NCBI GenBank assembly: GCA_003163855.1
Contig: PLRJ01000048.1
Span: 1 to 49,572 of the forward strand
Length of the DNA: 49,572 bases
Origin: Bryobacterales bacterium
Lineage (GTDB): Bacteria > Acidobacteriota > Terriglobia > Bryobacterales > Bryobacteraceae
Direction: 5' to 3'
How positions within the stretch are numbered: the stretch's first letter is position 1; every line of letters begins with the position of its first letter. Below the pieces are notes generated by a model. The model searched no databases. It worked only from the letters and a program-made list of their open reading frames with translations, and was not told where the DNA came from. Positions 1 through 9,347 of this stretch are shown here, in pieces. Made by a program: the position numbers and the translations under genes.

Positions 1-810
1 TCGCGCAATCTGCGCGATCGTCTGGATAAAGAACTGCTGACTAACGTTTCCATCAAGGTGGAGGAAGCAGGAGGTCCCGACGTATTTAAAGTGATGGGAC
101 GCGGCGAACTGCAGTTGGCGATTCTCATCGAAATGATGCGGCGCGAAGGCTTCGAACTGCAGGTGGGCAAGCCCGAAATTCTTACCAAGATGATTGATGG
201 CAAGAAGCATGAGCCGCTTGAACTGCTGGTGATCGATTGTCCCGAAGAGTTCATCGGTGTTGTCATCGAAAAAATGGGCTCGCGCAAGGGCAAGATGACC
301 AAGATGATCAACAACGGTTCAGGCCGTGTGCGGCTTGAATTCGAAGTTCCGTCGCGTGGACTCATCGGCATCCGCAGCGAAATGCTGACCGACACCAAGG
401 GTATGGCGATCATGAATTCGCTGTTCCATGGCTACATCGAGTGGCAGGGCGAAATTGAGATGCGGCCAACCGGTTCTCTTATTGCGGACCGAGCGGGCGT
501 CGCTACCAGTTATTCCATCTACAACATGCAGGAGCGCGGCGTTATCTTCATCGAGCCGACGCGCGAAGTGTATGAAGGCATGATTATCGGCGAGAACGCG
601 CGCAATAGCGACTTGGACGTGAATATCGTCAAGGAAAAGAAGCTGACCAACATGCGAGCTTCTTCCGCCGACGATGCTATACGCTTGATTCCGCCTAAGC
701 TGATGAATCTGGAACAAGCCATTGAGTTCGTCAATGACGATGAACTGGTGGAAGTAACGCCGAAGTCTATCCGGCTGCGCAAGAAGATTCTAAAAGCCAA
801 TCAGCGTTAA
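1..810 (+). CDS. typA: Translational GTPase TypA/BipA, C-terminal part (5' truncated by window edge)
   Basis: The reading frame is open from base 1, so the start and the GTPase domain lie outside the window. What remains is the elongation-factor-like domain III (the stretch [20 protein letters not shown], close to the typical EF-G/TypA signature) and the TypA-specific C-terminal domain ([17 protein letters not shown] and IEWQGEI). The protein ends in a basic tail ([13 protein letters not shown]). TypA is a ribosome-binding GTPase needed for ribosome assembly and growth under stress or cold. The last 44 bp overlap the 3' end of the convergent hpnE. The family call is firm. Confidence 0.96.
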   Translation, partial: SRNLRDRLDKELLTNVSIKVEEAGGPDVFKVMGRGELQLAILIEMMRREGFELQVGKPEILTKMIDGKKHEPLELLVIDCPEEFIGVVIEKMGSRKGKMTKMINNGSGRVRLEFEVPSRGLIGIRSEMLTDTKGMAIMNSLFHGYIEWQGEIEMRPTGSLIADRAGVATSYSIYNMQERGVIFIEPTREVYEGMIIGENARNSDLDVNIVKEKKLTNMRASSADDAIRLIPPKLMNLEQAIEFVNDDELVEVTPKSIRLRKKILKANQR

Positions 811-2146
811 CGCCGAGGGAGCGCGATAACGCTTCGGCTGCCAGGTATCCACTCCTGACTGCGCCTTCCATGGTAGATGGCCAGCCCGAGCGGGTCCAAT
901 CTCCAGCCAGAAATAGGTTGGAGACAGACGTCGCATTGACGGGCCGCTTTTCTTCCAATCCCGGCGCGGCGGAGAAGGTGGCCCGCATCTCTTTCACTAC
1001 GTGCGACCGTTCCAATTTCGCTTCGGAGACTGCCGGGAAGAACTCTTTTAGCTCGCGTAACGCAAGTTCAATTACCTCTGCCCTAGACAACTCAGTGAAG
1101 CTGCGCGAAGCACTCACTACCAGCTGAACATGCTTGCCGTCGGCCTTGTTGAACATCCACTGAATGGTGCGGTCGAGCAGGGTAGCGTGCGGAAGGTCGG
1201 TGATAGAACGGTCGAACCACAGATGAATGCCGGTGATGGGCGCGTGCGTAAAGGCCGAAATGTCGACGTCTAGACCGGGTGCAAGTGCAGCCACTCGCTC
1301 AAACGGAACGGCCAGTACGTAAGCATCGGCCGTTACGTTCTGTCCGTCGATGGTGGCTGAACTGACGTGACCGTTGTGAATATGCAGCTTCTGCACAGGC
1401 GCGCGATGAATGATCTTCACATTCGGAAACTTCGACCACACGCGTTCGGAATAAAGTTCGCCAAGCGGCACGCTAGGAACACCCATCTGGTACGAATCGG
1501 CGCCGGAAAGGAACCCGAGGTAGAACACCTGCAAACCATGAACGGCCGCCATCCGATCCAGATCCTCATTGACCGCGCTCACCAGCACCTGACGCCAGAA
1601 TCGATTGATGGCCTGCGGCGTCTGCTTCTTCTCGTGCAGCCAGTCGAGCATGGTGATCTCTGAAAGATCGGACCGCGTGCCGTACTCGGCTTTTACGGCC
1701 AGCAGGCCGCGCGCCACGCTCAGTTTTGAGGCTAAAGAGAGGAACGACAGCTTGGCAAACGACTCGGTAAAATGCAGCGGAGCAGGCAGCATACCGCGCT
1801 TCATGATGGATGTTCGTCCGCCTGGCTCTATCCAATAGAACTCGCGGAAAAATTCTACTCGGTCCGCCACACCCAATCGCTGGTAGAAATCCATCAGGTT
1901 GTGACAGCAGCGCAGCAGCACATGCTGGCAGTTATCGATGGTAATCGGCTCCTCGCCCGCTTCCACCTCCGCCGTGTTTAACGGATAAGATGTAGCGCGG
2001 CCACCTAGAAATGGCCGCGCTTCATACACGGTGACAGGGAAGCCGGACGAACCGAGCGCCAGGGCCGTGGCAAGCCCGGCCAGACCTCCGCCTAAAACGG
2101 CGACAGAAGGCTTATCGGGCGACTGTGGCCCGCGCATACGACTCAA
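767..2146 (-). CDS. hpnE: Hydroxysqualene dehydroxylase HpnE (FAD-dependent)
   Basis: A 459-residue flavin amine-oxidase-type protein. Residues 15-43 form the Rossmann dinucleotide fold ([17 protein letters not shown], then the acidic strand end VYEA), followed by FLGGRATSY and the HpnE-type stretch [12 protein letters not shown]. The C-terminal FAD motif is [19 protein letters not shown]. HpnE reduces hydroxysqualene to squalene for hopanoid synthesis together with HpnC and HpnD, neither of which is in this window. The start overlaps the end of trpE(G) by 35 bp, suggesting translational coupling; Met4 is an alternative start. Phytoene desaturase-like oxidases are relatives, but the length and the NCQH region favour HpnE. 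Confidence 0.88.
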   Translation of the reverse strand: MSRMRGPQSPDKPSVAVLGGGLAGLATALALGSSGFPVTVYEARPFLGGRATSYPLNTAEVEAGEEPITIDNCQHVLLRCCHNLMDFYQRLGVADRVEFFREFYWIEPGGRTSIMKRGMLPAPLHFTESFAKLSFLSLASKLSVARGLLAVKAEYGTRSDLSEITMLDWLHEKKQTPQAINRFWRQVLVSAVNEDLDRMAAVHGLQVFYLGFLSGADSYQMGVPSVPLGELYSERVWSKFPNVKIIHRAPVQKLHIHNGHVSSATIDGQNVTADAYVLAVPFERVAALAPGLDVDISAFTHAPITGIHLWFDRSITDLPHATLLDRTIQWMFNKADGKHVQLVVSASRSFTELSRAEVIELALRELKEFFPAVSEAKLERSHVVKEMRATFSAAPGLEEKRPVNATSVSNLFLAGDWTRSGWPSTMEGAVRSGYLAAEALSRSLGVNADWLLESSCAAG

Positions 2147-4265
2147 TCATGTTTTCAATCAGGCGCAGACCGCAATCGCGCTCCAGCGTGAGGATGGATT
2201 CGGGATGAAATTGCACAGCTTCAATCGGCAGTTCGCGATGACGCACACCCATAATGACGCCGTCTTCCGATTCCGCCGTGATCTCCAGGCATGCGGGAAA
2301 AGCTTCGCGTTTGGCGTACAGCGAATGATAGCGGCCTACGCGGAAAGGCGACGGAATGCCGTGAAAAACACCCTCATCGCGATGCGTTACCGACGATCCT
2401 TTGCCATGCATCGGGTAGGGAAGCACGTCAAGCACGCCGCCGAACGCCTCCACAATTCCCTGCAGTCCCAGGCAAACGCCGAACGTCGGAATGGCGCGTT
2501 TGGCGAGTTCACGCACCAAATTCGGGACGCCAAAATCCTCCGGGCGCGCCGGGCCAGGCGAGATCAGAACGATGTCGGGTTTCTCGGAATCAATCACCTC
2601 AAGCGCCACGTTCGACCGGTAAGTGGAAACAGTTGCCCCCGTTTGCCTGGCATAGTTGGCTAGGGTATGGATAAAACAATCATCGTTATCAACCAGTAAA
2701 AGTCGCACGCCCGTGCCAACTTTGCGCGACGCGGTTGCCGCATCGGTATTCGCCGGAGGCGGATAGAGCGCACGGAAGAAAGCCGTCGCCTTCAGGCGGC
2801 ATTCCTGATCTTCAGCCGAAGGCTCAGAATCGTAAAGCAGCGTCGCGCCAGCAGGATAGCGGGCAATTCCATCCTTCAAATGAACCGTTCGAATGGTAAT
2901 GCCGGTGTTGATGTCGCCATTCAGGCTTAACATCCCCACAGCCCCGCCGTACCACCCGCGCGCGTCTTTTTCCAGATCTTCAATCGCTTGCGCAGCCGCC
3001 TTTTTAGGCGCCCCGATGATCGTGACGGCCCACATATGAGTAAGGAAAGCATCCAACGAATCGAAGCCGGGAGCCAGAGTGCCTTTCACATGATCGACGG
3101 TGTGAAATAGACCCGCATACGACTCAATTAATCGCCGCCCCACTACTTTTACCGAGCCCGGAACGCAGACTCGCGACTTATCGTTGCGGTCCACATCGCT
3201 GCACATGGTGAGTTCCGATTCTTCCTTGGTCGAATTCAGCAATTCTCGAATACTTTCGGCATCGCGTAAAGGATCGCCCGAGCGCCGCGCCGTACCCGAG
3301 ATGGGGCAAGTCTCGACGAGCTGCCCTTCCACCCGCACGAACATCTCCGGCGATGCGCCCACCAGCTGTTCGTCACCCATCTGCAAAATGAATTCGTAGG
3401 GACTGGGACTCGATTTCTGAATGCGCTGGAACAGTTCCGACGGGCTCTTGTCGAAGGGCGCGCTGAACGTCTGGCGCAGGATCACTTCGTAATAGTTGCC
3501 CTGGCGCATTCCTTCGCGGACCACTTCCACCTTGTCCATGTACTCCTGCGAGGTGTGGTCGGAAACGATTTCGGCGTGCTGACGCAGCGCCTGGTACGCT
3601 TTGATCCGCGGCGACGTGCGTGGTAGACCGGCGGTCGCGCCCGCCTCGCCCGAAAAGTCGTAGCGGTAGCGCTCAATCGTTTCTTTCTTGCGATCCATGA
3701 AGTAAATGTCATCGCAGAGAAACAAATGCAGATCCTTGTGGCCATCGCGCGGCAGGCTTAGCTGGATGGGATCGAACTTCAACAACAGGTCGTAGCCGAA
3801 CGCGCCAATCAGACCCAGGCGCGAATCTTCCGGATTTTTGAATTCGTCTACCAAGGCCCGCAAAAGTGAGAAAAGCGACGGCTGCTTGCTGCGCTCCTCT
3901 TCCGAAAAGCGTTCACCCAGCGGCTTAAGATCCAGTTGCAGCACGCCATCCGTGCCCAGCGACCAAGTCCAATGCGGATGCTCTTGAACCACTGGCAGCA
4001 AAAGCGCAATGATGATGCGTCCACGCTGATTCAGCGGGCGGACGCTGAGCGTGCGGCCAGTGCCAATGATTTCAAAGGGAGGAGCGGCGCTCGCCATGTC
4101 CCAGCGCGAATACCGCTCCGGATATTCGTAACCTGAGGAAAGATAAACTCCGCGCTTGGAATCCAGATCCTTCAGAATGTGGCCCAACCCCCGCGAAAAA
4201 GGCAGTTTAGTACTGGTGCGAGTGACGGTTATTCCGTGCGGGGTTGTGTAGCGCAGATTCGGCAT
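2112..4265 (-). CDS. trpE(G): Fused anthranilate synthase, components I and II (TrpE-TrpG)
   Basis: A 717-residue fusion. The first ~510 residues are the chorismate-binding synthase, with CPISGTARRSGDPLRDAES and the active-site region MCSDVDRNDKSRVC. From residue 520 a class I glutamine amidotransferase follows, with the nucleophile Cys598 in FGVCLGLQG and the His687/Glu689 pair in VQFHPESI. It makes anthranilate from chorismate and glutamine, the first committed step to tryptophan. The single-chain order matches the TrpE(G) fusions known from rhizobia and Azospirillum, where the length is about 730. No other trp genes are nearby; the downstream gene is hpnE, overlapping by 35 bp. A phenazine-type (PhzE) role is possible but no phenazine genes are seen. 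Confidence 0.93.
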   Translation of the reverse strand: MPNLRYTTPHGITVTRTSTKLPFSRGLGHILKDLDSKRGVYLSSGYEYPERYSRWDMASAAPPFEIIGTGRTLSVRPLNQRGRIIIALLLPVVQEHPHWTWSLGTDGVLQLDLKPLGERFSEEERSKQPSLFSLLRALVDEFKNPEDSRLGLIGAFGYDLLLKFDPIQLSLPRDGHKDLHLFLCDDIYFMDRKKETIERYRYDFSGEAGATAGLPRTSPRIKAYQALRQHAEIVSDHTSQEYMDKVEVVREGMRQGNYYEVILRQTFSAPFDKSPSELFQRIQKSSPSPYEFILQMGDEQLVGASPEMFVRVEGQLVETCPISGTARRSGDPLRDAESIRELLNSTKEESELTMCSDVDRNDKSRVCVPGSVKVVGRRLIESYAGLFHTVDHVKGTLAPGFDSLDAFLTHMWAVTIIGAPKKAAAQAIEDLEKDARGWYGGAVGMLSLNGDINTGITIRTVHLKDGIARYPAGATLLYDSEPSAEDQECRLKATAFFRALYPPPANTDAATASRKVGTGVRLLLVDNDDCFIHTLANYARQTGATVSTYRSNVALEVIDSEKPDIVLISPGPARPEDFGVPNLVRELAKRAIPTFGVCLGLQGIVEAFGGVLDVLPYPMHGKGSSVTHRDEGVFHGIPSPFRVGRYHSLYAKREAFPACLEITAESEDGVIMGVRHRELPIEAVQFHPESILTLERDCGLRLIENMIESYARATVAR

Positions 4266-4360
4266 GGATACAGCGGCAGGCTCTTGAACTTCAGGATATC
4301 AGCAGGAAAACTACCAGCAATTGCGGTAAACGCCAGTACATGCGACCATGAAGTTAACAA

Positions 4361-4615
4361 ATGGCACGCGGCTGGGAAAGTAAATCCGTTGAAGAGCAGA
4401 TGGAAGCGGCTGAGGACAGGGCCACGCAGGCCCGGACTCAAAAGCTCAATGAACTGGATATAGCGGCGCAAAAGGAGCGCGAGAGCCTCGAACTTTCTCG
4501 CACGCGCGTCATGACTGATTTAGCATCGGCAAGCAATCCGCGCTACCGCGAGATCCTGCAAAAGTCACTCGATTTCTTGAACGAGAAGCTGGCTAGTAAG
4601 GCCGCGGCTTCCTAA
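4361..4615 (+). CDS. Small charged hypothetical protein, probably coiled coil
   Basis: 84 residues, starting MARGWESKSVEEQ and rich in Glu, Ala, Arg and Lys. From about residue 10 to 75 it reads as one long amphipathic helix (EAAEDRATQARTQKLNELDI..., then YREILQKSLDFLNEKLAS). There is no signal peptide, no membrane segment and no recognised domain. The start has no clear Shine-Dalgarno sequence. The stop overlaps that of the convergent M16 protease (shared CTAA at 4612-4615). The codon pattern and compact fit between two real genes support it being expressed. I do not recognise a function. Confidence 0.72.
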   Translation: MARGWESKSVEEQMEAAEDRATQARTQKLNELDIAAQKERESLELSRTRVMTDLASASNPRYREILQKSLDFLNEKLASKAAAS

Positions 4616-5898
4616 CAAACCAGGTCGTCGCGCGTAATCTGCATATCGCCCAGCTTGCCTAGCATCGCCAGCGCTATGTCCTCGGTCCGGAAGAACGCCT
4701 GCGCAATTGCCTGCACTTCATCACGCTTCACATTCTCCATGTTCTCCAACATATCGTCGAGCGTCATGAAGTTCTCGAAGTACAGTTCCTGGCGCGCCAG
4801 GTTCGACATGTGGCTGGGTGTGGACTCCATGCCCAGAAGCAGCGAACCTTTCAAGTGGTCTTTCGCGCGGCGCAGCTCATCTTCGCTGATAAGCTCTTCT
4901 TTCAGCAGGCGGAGTTCCTCCATCACCGACGAGATCACCTGTTTCGCCGTCTCTGCCGCAGTGCCCGCGTAGACCGTAAAGCAGCCGGTGTCGCTGAACA
5001 GACTCAACTCACTGTAAACCGCGTAAGCCAGCCCCTGCTTCTCACGTATGTTCTGGAACAAGCGCGAACTCATACCGCCGCCCAGAACCGTATTCAGAAT
5101 ATACAGCGGGTAACGCAGTTCGTGCGCCATCCGGTAAGCCGGCACACCCAAGGTAATGTGGACCTGTTCCAGCGATTCTTTCTTCTTCAGAATGATGGGC
5201 GCGTGCGCCTTAGGCAAACTATCGGGAGCAAGCGCCGGCCGCGGTTCGAGGCCGCCAAACTTATCGCTAATCAGCTTAGTCAGCTTGTCATGGTCCAGAT
5301 TGCCCGCCGCGGTAATCACCATGTTGGAAGGCGAATAAACGCGCGAGTGGAATTCACGCAGCGTGTCGGTGCGGAACTTCTTCACCGAATCGCGCGTGCC
5401 AAGAATAGGCTTCCCCAAGCCGTGGCCCTTCCAGAAGTTGCTGATAAAGGTTTCGTGCAGCACGAACTCCGGCTGGTCGGCCTCCATCTTAATCTCTTCC
5501 AGGATCACGCTCTTCTCTTTTTCCAGATCTTCTTCGCGCAGCAGCGGGTTAACCACCAGTTCGGCCAGGATGTCCAGCGCCAGCGGCAAATGCTCGTCCA
5601 TGGTCTTGGTGTTGAAGCTGACTAGTTCTTTGCTGGTAAATGCGTCCAGGCCGCCGCCCACCGAATCCACCGAGCGCGCGATGTCCTCCGCCGAGCGGTT
5701 CTTGGTTCCCTTGAACACCATGTGCTCGAGAAAATGTGACAACCCGTTTTCCGGACCGCGTTCGATGCGGGAGCCGGCGCCAATCCAGACACCGAGCGAC
5801 ACTGAGCGCACATAAGGCATGGCTTCCGTCACGATTCGAATGCCGTTGGGGAGGGTGGCACGCTCAATTTCACCGACTTTGGGGAGTGCTAAAACCAT
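4612..5898 (-). CDS. M16 family zinc metalloprotease (processing-peptidase-like)
   Basis: 428 residues from the ATG at 5898; a longer frame to 5967 adds a basic N-terminus that would run across the divergent promoter and into rlmN, so the shorter start is preferred. The inverted zinc site is HFLEH (His55, Glu58, His59), followed downstream by the acidic helix KEKSVILEEIKM that supplies the third ligand. The LNTVLGGGMSSRLFQNIREKQGLAY region is present too, typical of the second half of single-chain bacterial M16B peptidases such as Bacillus YmxG. There is no signal peptide, so it probably acts in the cytoplasm. It is divergent from rlmN across a 44-bp gap holding a dyad. Confidence 0.9.
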   Translation of the reverse strand: MVLALPKVGEIERATLPNGIRIVTEAMPYVRSVSLGVWIGAGSRIERGPENGLSHFLEHMVFKGTKNRSAEDIARSVDSVGGGLDAFTSKELVSFNTKTMDEHLPLALDILAELVVNPLLREEDLEKEKSVILEEIKMEADQPEFVLHETFISNFWKGHGLGKPILGTRDSVKKFRTDTLREFHSRVYSPSNMVITAAGNLDHDKLTKLISDKFGGLEPRPALAPDSLPKAHAPIILKKKESLEQVHITLGVPAYRMAHELRYPLYILNTVLGGGMSSRLFQNIREKQGLAYAVYSELSLFSDTGCFTVYAGTAAETAKQVISSVMEELRLLKEELISEDELRRAKDHLKGSLLLGMESTPSHMSNLARQELYFENFMTLDDMLENMENVKRDEVQAIAQAFFRTEDIALAMLGKLGDMQITRDDLVC

Positions 5899-5916
5899 TA
5901 GAAAGAAGCCTTTTCC

Positions 5917-5934
5917 AGTGTACGACGCTACACT
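5917..5934. promoter_or_regulatory. Dyad between the M16 protease and rlmN
   Basis: An inverted repeat AGTGTA-N6-TACACT (arms 5917-5922 and 5929-5934) sits in the 44-bp gap between two divergent start codons. Read outward on either strand each arm gives TACACT, which resembles a -10 box, so it may be paired divergent promoters rather than an operator. No good -35 is visible. If the plus-strand TACACT is used, the transcript would begin almost at the rlmN start codon. Low confidence. Confidence 0.3.
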
Positions 5935-5942
5935 AAAACGTA

Positions 5943-7004
5943 ATGAACGCAAGCGCCGAGGAGCCAACGCTGGTCGGAATGGAGCTCTCCGAGCTAGAAG
6001 CGATGCTCGGACCTGAGCAGCCTGCGTACCGCGCGAGACAACTATTTGACGCGCTGTACAGGAAACAAGTGGCTAATTTAACCGAAATTTCAGCATTGCC
6101 ACAAACCCTTCGGAATGAGCTAGTTACAAAGATTAGCCTGGGTCGTTTGATCGCCGAACAGCGTTTCGATTCCAGCGATGGTACGCGCCGTTACCTACTC
6201 CGCCTGGCTGATAACCGGACGGTGGAGGCGGTACTAATGCCGGAGGAAAACCGGGATACGGTCTGCATTTCCAGCCAGGTTGGCTGCCCGGTTGACTGTC
6301 GTTTTTGCCTCACCGCCCTGATGGGTCTGGAACGGAACCTGACGGCAGGGGAAATCGTCGGGCAAGTGCTTTTTATCGCCGCCGAGCGGGGCTTATCGGC
6401 CGCGAGTCCGCGCATGAACGTCGTGATGATGGGCATGGGCGAGCCGCTGCTGAACCTGGATAACGTCCTGAAAGCGACGCGGCTGCTGACCGATGTCGCT
6501 GGCGTGGGTCTTTCGCCTAAGCGGATTACGCTGTCTACGTCGGGCATTATTCCCGCGATGGAAGAAATGGGGAAGGCAGAAGTGCGCCCGAAGCTGGCGA
6601 TTTCGTTGAACGCTTCGACGGAAGAGCAGCGGCGCGAATTGATGCCGATTACGCGCAAGTATCATTTGAAAGATCTGCTGGAGGCTTGCCGCGTGTATCC
6701 TCTGCGCACGTGGGAGAAGTTGACGTTTGAATACGTTCTGCTGCGCGGCGTGAACGATACCGATGCCGACGCCCGGCGCGTGGTGCGCTTGCTTTCCAGG
6801 TTGAACTGCAAGGTGAATTTGATTGCGCTGAATCCCGGCCCGGGTATCAAGTTTGAGACGCCGGAACCGGAGCGCGTTTTGAGTTTTCAGGAAATTATCA
6901 AGCGCGCCGTTCCATGTTTCGTTCGCCAGCCCCGCGGGCGTGATATTTATGCGGCATGCGGGCAGTTGAAGCGTTCGAGTCCGGAACTGGTTGGGATTGT
7001 CTAG
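5943..7004 (+). CDS. rlmN: Dual-specificity 23S rRNA/tRNA adenine-C2 methyltransferase RlmN
   Basis: 353 residues. The radical-SAM cluster motif CPVDCRFC places Cys115, Cys119 and Cys122, and the methyl-carrying cysteine near the end is Cys339 in AACGQLK. Other RlmN signatures are [15 protein letters not shown] and [19 protein letters not shown]. RlmN methylates C2 of A2503 in 23S rRNA and A37 in a subset of tRNAs, in the cytoplasm. Met13 is an alternative start. The stop overlaps the stop of the next, convergent gene through the palindrome CTAG at 7001-7004. Confidence 0.97.
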   Translation: MNASAEEPTLVGMELSELEAMLGPEQPAYRARQLFDALYRKQVANLTEISALPQTLRNELVTKISLGRLIAEQRFDSSDGTRRYLLRLADNRTVEAVLMPEENRDTVCISSQVGCPVDCRFCLTALMGLERNLTAGEIVGQVLFIAAERGLSAASPRMNVVMMGMGEPLLNLDNVLKATRLLTDVAGVGLSPKRITLSTSGIIPAMEEMGKAEVRPKLAISLNASTEEQRRELMPITRKYHLKDLLEACRVYPLRTWEKLTFEYVLLRGVNDTDADARRVVRLLSRLNCKVNLIALNPGPGIKFETPEPERVLSFQEIIKRAVPCFVRQPRGRDIYAACGQLKRSSPELVGIV

Positions 7005-7300
7005 GGCCTCTTCTCTTGCATAGCTGCGATGGCTTGCAGCACAGCCTTTGTATTCCTGTTGATCGACGACAATATTTTCGTCGTACATACTGCCAGCATC
7101 ATGCCAACCATGATGAGTATGGTGCACTCGATATTCAGTTCCGAACTAGGTCCTTTCGAACCCAGCAGCCAGAAGGCGGCTCCGAACGCGAGCACGGTGA
7201 CAACAACTTGTTTTATCCGTTCAAACCGCTCCGCCTTTTCCACTGCGGCCAGCGTTTTCCTGATGAAGACATGCTCTTCCGAATCGACATTAGTGTTCAT
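7001..7300 (-). CDS. Small two-TM membrane protein of unknown function
   Basis: 99 residues. A charged N-terminal helix (about residues 5-28) is followed by two hydrophobic segments, roughly 31-47 ([16 protein letters not shown]) and 57-73 ([17 protein letters not shown]), and a C-terminal helix. Its ATG lies inside the end of the broken sigma-factor gene just upstream (11-bp overlap), so the two were once a translationally coupled pair. ECF sigma genes of this type are often followed by a small membrane partner, but no anti-sigma domain is recognisable here. Function unknown. Confidence 0.75.
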   Translation of the reverse strand: MNTNVDSEEHVFIRKTLAAVEKAERFERIKQVVVTVLAFGAAFWLLGSKGPSSELNIECTILIMVGMMLAVCTTKILSSINRNTKAVLQAIAAMQEKRP

Positions 7301-7684
7301 TCTTGTTCTCCCTCATAAAATTTCGAAGCGCCGCAAGACCATAAGACAGCCGCGACTTAGCCGTTCCAAGCGGAATGTCAAGAACGGCCGCGGTCTCCTC
7401 CAACGACAAGTTTTGTTGATAATGAAGCAGCAAGATCGCCCGGCTGGCCGGCGAAACCAGATCAACCATGCTCAGCAGTTCAGATTCGAACTCTGGCTGA
7501 CTTGCGTTTACGACTGCTTCGCTGTCGTTCTCCCACTTGCGCCAGCGCTTATCGCCGTACCGACCATTTTGAAAACATAGCTTCGCAATGGCTGATACAG
7601 GCGCATCAGCAGTCTTTCGAAAGCCGCGACATCGCCACTTTGCACCAGCAGCACCAGAACGCTCTCGTCTCGGTCATCGCTCAC
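7290..7684 (-). pseudogene. Decayed ECF sigma-factor gene (internal deletion plus frameshift)
   Basis: Two pieces of an RNA polymerase ECF sigma factor lie in different frames. From a GTG at 7684 one frame reads a typical sigma region 2 start, ending with FERLLMRLYQPLRSYVFKMV at about 7562, then soon hits a stop. From about 7559 a second frame reads DKRWRKWEND, then a full sigma region 4 helix-turn-helix (HYQQNLSLEETAAVLDIPLG and TAKSRLSYGLAALR) to TAA at 7290-7292. The part joining regions 2 and 4, including the -10-recognition helix, is missing, roughly 45-55 codons by comparison with the family. No single frame covers both parts, so the product cannot be a working sigma factor unless the sequence is in error. 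Confidence 0.8.
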
Positions 7685-7743
7685 AACTGTTAAGAGCGCT
7701 CAGTAGCCCGGACCTGTTCGGTGCAGGGCGTTTTTTTTAGAGT

Positions 7744-8610
7744 CTACTGCGTCCCCGCCGTCATCTTCGCGTGCGGAGTCGTCGGCCCTTCGCTCATATG
7801 CAAAGCCCACTTGATGGCCTCAAAGTACATTTTCGTAATATCCGGGTCGTCCCAAGATTCTTTGGTGTGGCCGAGCGTGGAGTAAAAAACCCGCCCTTTG
7901 CCATACATCTTGCACCAAGCGACTGCGAAGTCATGGTCGGTGCGGTGAATCCGCGGATTGTTGCTGTAATCAAGTTTCGAAGCGTCCAAACTCAGCAGCA
8001 CGTTCACCTTGTCGCGCGAGAAATCCTTCGAAGGTTGGTAGATTTCATCACGCTTGGTAAAGGCATGCGGAAAGTGCATGGTGGCCGGGAACTCGGGCGC
8101 TTCATTAATAATGGGTGCGTTAAACGTAAACCAGGGATGCTGGTCAAACCACGCGCCAATCATCTCGCCATACTCGGGCCACTTGTAATTCGTATCCAAC
8201 GCAGCGTGAATGCCAACGAAGCCTTTGCCGTCCTCCTTGATAAACGACATCATGTCGCGCTTCTGATCGTCCGTAAGATCCAGTTCGCCCGTGGTGCTGG
8301 CGAAAACCAAAACATCGAAGTAACTCAGATCCTTAAAGTTGCCGCCCTTCTTGGTTTTGGTAATGTTCTCCGTATCCGTGCGTAGAGTGGCTTCCCAAAT
8401 CTTTGTATCGTGGCCCATTTTCCAGATGTTGGCCATGGCGTCGGGAACGGAATCGTGCTCAAAGCCTTTGGTTTGGGAAACCACCAGCACGTGCGCCATG
8501 GGTGGGGGACTCGCAGGTCGGGCCTGCCCGTTCAGCCGGGCGGTGTAAAGGATGCCGCAGGCCAGGAAAGCGGCGGCGCAGGCGAAAACGGTGTTACGGT
8601 TAAGTTTCAT
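7744..8610 (-). CDS. Secreted ThuA-domain protein
   Basis: 288 residues from the ATG at 8610, chosen because it opens a signal peptide (MKLNRNTVFACAAAFLACGI) and has GAGG eight bases upstream; the longer frame to 8718 runs over the divergent gene. The mature protein is one ThuA-like glutamine-amidotransferase fold: VLVVSQTKGFEHDSVPDA, GFVGIHAALDTNYKWPEY and GRVFYSTLGHTKESWDDP. ThuA domains are named from trehalose utilisation and are common in secreted carbohydrate-degrading systems of Acidobacteriota and Planctomycetota, but their chemistry is not settled. It probably acts in the periplasm. Divergent from the VTT protein. Confidence 0.88.
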   Translation of the reverse strand: MKLNRNTVFACAAAFLACGILYTARLNGQARPASPPPMAHVLVVSQTKGFEHDSVPDAMANIWKMGHDTKIWEATLRTDTENITKTKKGGNFKDLSYFDVLVFASTTGELDLTDDQKRDMMSFIKEDGKGFVGIHAALDTNYKWPEYGEMIGAWFDQHPWFTFNAPIINEAPEFPATMHFPHAFTKRDEIYQPSKDFSRDKVNVLLSLDASKLDYSNNPRIHRTDHDFAVAWCKMYGKGRVFYSTLGHTKESWDDPDITKMYFEAIKWALHMSEGPTTPHAKMTAGTQ

Positions 8611-8684
8611 GCGGTGAACCTCGATTGGCAAAGTAAAACCTATCACAGCGGGGTAGCGTCTGTTTAGGTAATGAGGCTGCTTCC

Positions 8685-9308
8685 TTGAATCATGTTCTGC
8701 GCTGGTTATTGCACGCACTGTACGGCCTGAATTACTTCGGTCCGCTGGTGATGGGCATTATGGACTCGTCGTTTCTGATGCTGCCTTTCGGTAACGACCT
8801 GGTTGTCATCAGCCTGGTGGCGCGCCACCATTCAGGCTATCCGTGGTACGTTCTCTCAGCCGTGGTTGGCAGCACGCTGGGAACGCTTCTGCTCGATCTG
8901 GTGGCGCGCAAGCTGGGTGAAACCGGATTGCAGCACGTGACAGGGCAAAGGCGCTTCGAATACATGAAACGAAAGATCGGCGAGAACGGCAGCTACGCCA
9001 TTGCACTGGCTTGTTTGTCGCCGCCGCCGTTTCCCTTTACAGCAGTTGTGTCCACAGTCTGCGCGCTGGGCTATCCGCGCCAAAAATTGCTGGCCATTGT
9101 GGCAGTCAGCCGTGCACTGCGCTTTCTGCTGTTGGGCTACCTCGCCATCCGGTATGGACGATTGATCATCCGGGTAGCAAATTCAGCGCCATTCCGCTGG
9201 GCCATGTTCTTTTTTGTCTTCGTGTGCATCGCAGGAAGTGTTTTCTCGCTGCTGAAATGGTTCCGCCGCGGCAAGACGCGGCCACAGGGACAGCCGGCGA
9301 CGGCGTGA
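8685..9308 (+). CDS. VTT/DedA-like inner-membrane protein
   Basis: 207 residues with about five membrane segments. It starts at a TTG with GAGG eight bases upstream; no ATG or GTG fits this frame. The VTT-type features are the re-entrant region (MGIMDSSFLMLPFGNDLVV), GSTLGTLLLDLVARKLGE and the second half SPPPFPFTAVVSTVCALG with a following Arg-rich loop (SRALRFLLLGYLAIRYG). Members of the superfamily include lipid scramblases and undecaprenyl-phosphate flippases such as DedA proteins; this shorter type resembles YqaA-like members. The tail is basic and proline-rich, likely cytoplasmic. Confidence 0.82.
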   Translation: MNHVLRWLLHALYGLNYFGPLVMGIMDSSFLMLPFGNDLVVISLVARHHSGYPWYVLSAVVGSTLGTLLLDLVARKLGETGLQHVTGQRRFEYMKRKIGENGSYAIALACLSPPPFPFTAVVSTVCALGYPRQKLLAIVAVSRALRFLLLGYLAIRYGRLIIRVANSAPFRWAMFFFVFVCIAGSVFSLLKWFRRGKTRPQGQPATA

Positions 9309-9347
9309 AAAACTGTAACGATTGATCGTTCCTGCTCACTCACTACC

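Noticed and set aside
4810..5625. Long plus-strand open frame opposite the M16 protease
   Set aside because: Antisense frame of a conserved gene; composition is Arg/Gln/His-rich and no family pattern is seen.
7700..7740. Hairpin-like CCTG/CAGG followed by eight T on the plus strand, resembling a terminator
   Set aside because: The stem is only 4 bp, and no plus-strand gene ends upstream; on the minus strand, where the neighbouring genes run, there is no T-run.
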